Part shown: positions 63,951-64,000 of the stretch, piece after piece
How positions within the stretch are numbered: position 1 is the first letter of the stretch
Layout of the letters: each line of letters begins with the position of its first letter
Assembly: GCF_009183415.1 (NCBI RefSeq)
Contig: NZ_WEHU01000003.1
Span: 62,001 to 126,000, forward strand
From: Bacillus sp. B1-b2
Lineage (GTDB): Bacteria > Bacillota > Bacilli > Bacillales > Cytobacillaceae
Length of the DNA stretch: 64,000 nt
Direction of reading: 5' to 3'
Notes under the pieces: model-generated
Told to the model about the DNA's origin: nothing
Database searches by the model: none
Seen by the model: only the letters and a program-made list of their open reading frames with translations
Position numbers and translations under genes: made by a program

Positions 63951-64000
63951 TTAAGCTTTCAAGAATATTTCGTTCCATTTGTAGATGTCTTCTTGTCATT
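63951..64000 (-). CDS. C-terminal end of a gene cut by the window edge
   Basis: A minus-strand frame reads MTRRHLQMERNILESLK to a stop at 63951, followed by a strong terminator. Sixteen to seventeen residues are too few to assign. Its placement suggests a regulator or enzyme of the glycoside locus. Confidence 0.4.

Overview
The window is AT-rich DNA from a Firmicute, most likely a soil-type Bacillaceae. The evidence is strong GGAGG ribosome binding sites, frequent TTG/GTG starts, and many genes whose closest recognisable relatives are Bacillus types: Hmp, the YrkD-to-YrkI sulfur genes, GlcK-type ROK kinase, an RsbR-like STAS protein, CBO0543 and DUF2812/PadR pairs. It reads as an accessory chromosomal region: mostly short operons with their own local regulators, separated by gaps rich in hairpins, dispersed repeats and decayed genes. 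There are no rRNA, tRNA or CRISPR features that I can support.

Layout. 1-3.5 kb: a cut-off SDR dehydrogenase divergent from a TetR regulator, then a MarR regulator, an ArsP/UPF0718-type permease and a 39-residue Cys-Cys peptide, linked by two copies of one operator. 3.5-7.8 kb: GNAT, broken NUDIX and YesK-like genes, flavohaemoglobin Hmp, a serine hydrolase. 7.9-11.4 kb: arsR-arsB-CoA-disulfide reductase operon with an ArsR-type operator. 11.5-25 kb: P-loop protein, APH-type kinase, SDR, AraC, methyltransferase/cupin/cupin divergent from a Crp/Fnr regulator, VOC, zinc-less MDR, FAD oxidoreductase, GNAT. 26-31 kb: SDR divergent from a frameshifted LysR gene, then an HTH regulator coupled to a frameshifted MFS gene. 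31-33.2 kb: ECF S component divergent from a MocR/PdxR-type regulator. 34-40.8 kb: small membrane proteins, TPR protein, a PadR regulator with two half-size permease genes, MBL hydrolase divergent from a broken Lrp gene.

40.9-45.2 kb is a persulfide/sulfur-relay locus of the YrkDEFHI/Cst type: CstR-like repressor with Cys31/Cys60, DsrE protein, two single rhodaneses, a TusA-rhodanese fusion, a rhodanese-MBL persulfide dioxygenase candidate and a TusA protein. Five TACCC-N4-GGGTA operators punctuate it. It also carries the decayed remains of a TauE exporter, a second TusA and a second DsrE gene.

45.6-57.2 kb: secreted and membrane proteins, PadR-DUF2812, a group II intron remnant, CPBP protease, a LysR gene with two in-frame TGA codons divergent from a frameshifted methyltransferase, an RsbR-like protein, an IS1182-type remnant, VOC and a chemoreceptor. 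57.9-63.6 kb is the most attractive metabolic locus: a GPH-family glycoside symporter, a 14-TM MFS pump, and a pair of overlapping genes matching the beta (DUF6379) and alpha (TIM-barrel) subunits of C-glycoside deglycosidase, followed by a ROK sugar kinase. Together these could import a plant C-glycoside, cleave it, phosphorylate the sugar and export the aglycone. The oxidoreductase that would make the 3-oxo-glycoside substrate is not in view.

Two themes recur. First, at least five otherwise good genes are broken by what looks like one missing base, often in a short homopolymer. This is either real decay or uncorrected sequencing error. Second, two families of dispersed intergenic repeats recur across the window.
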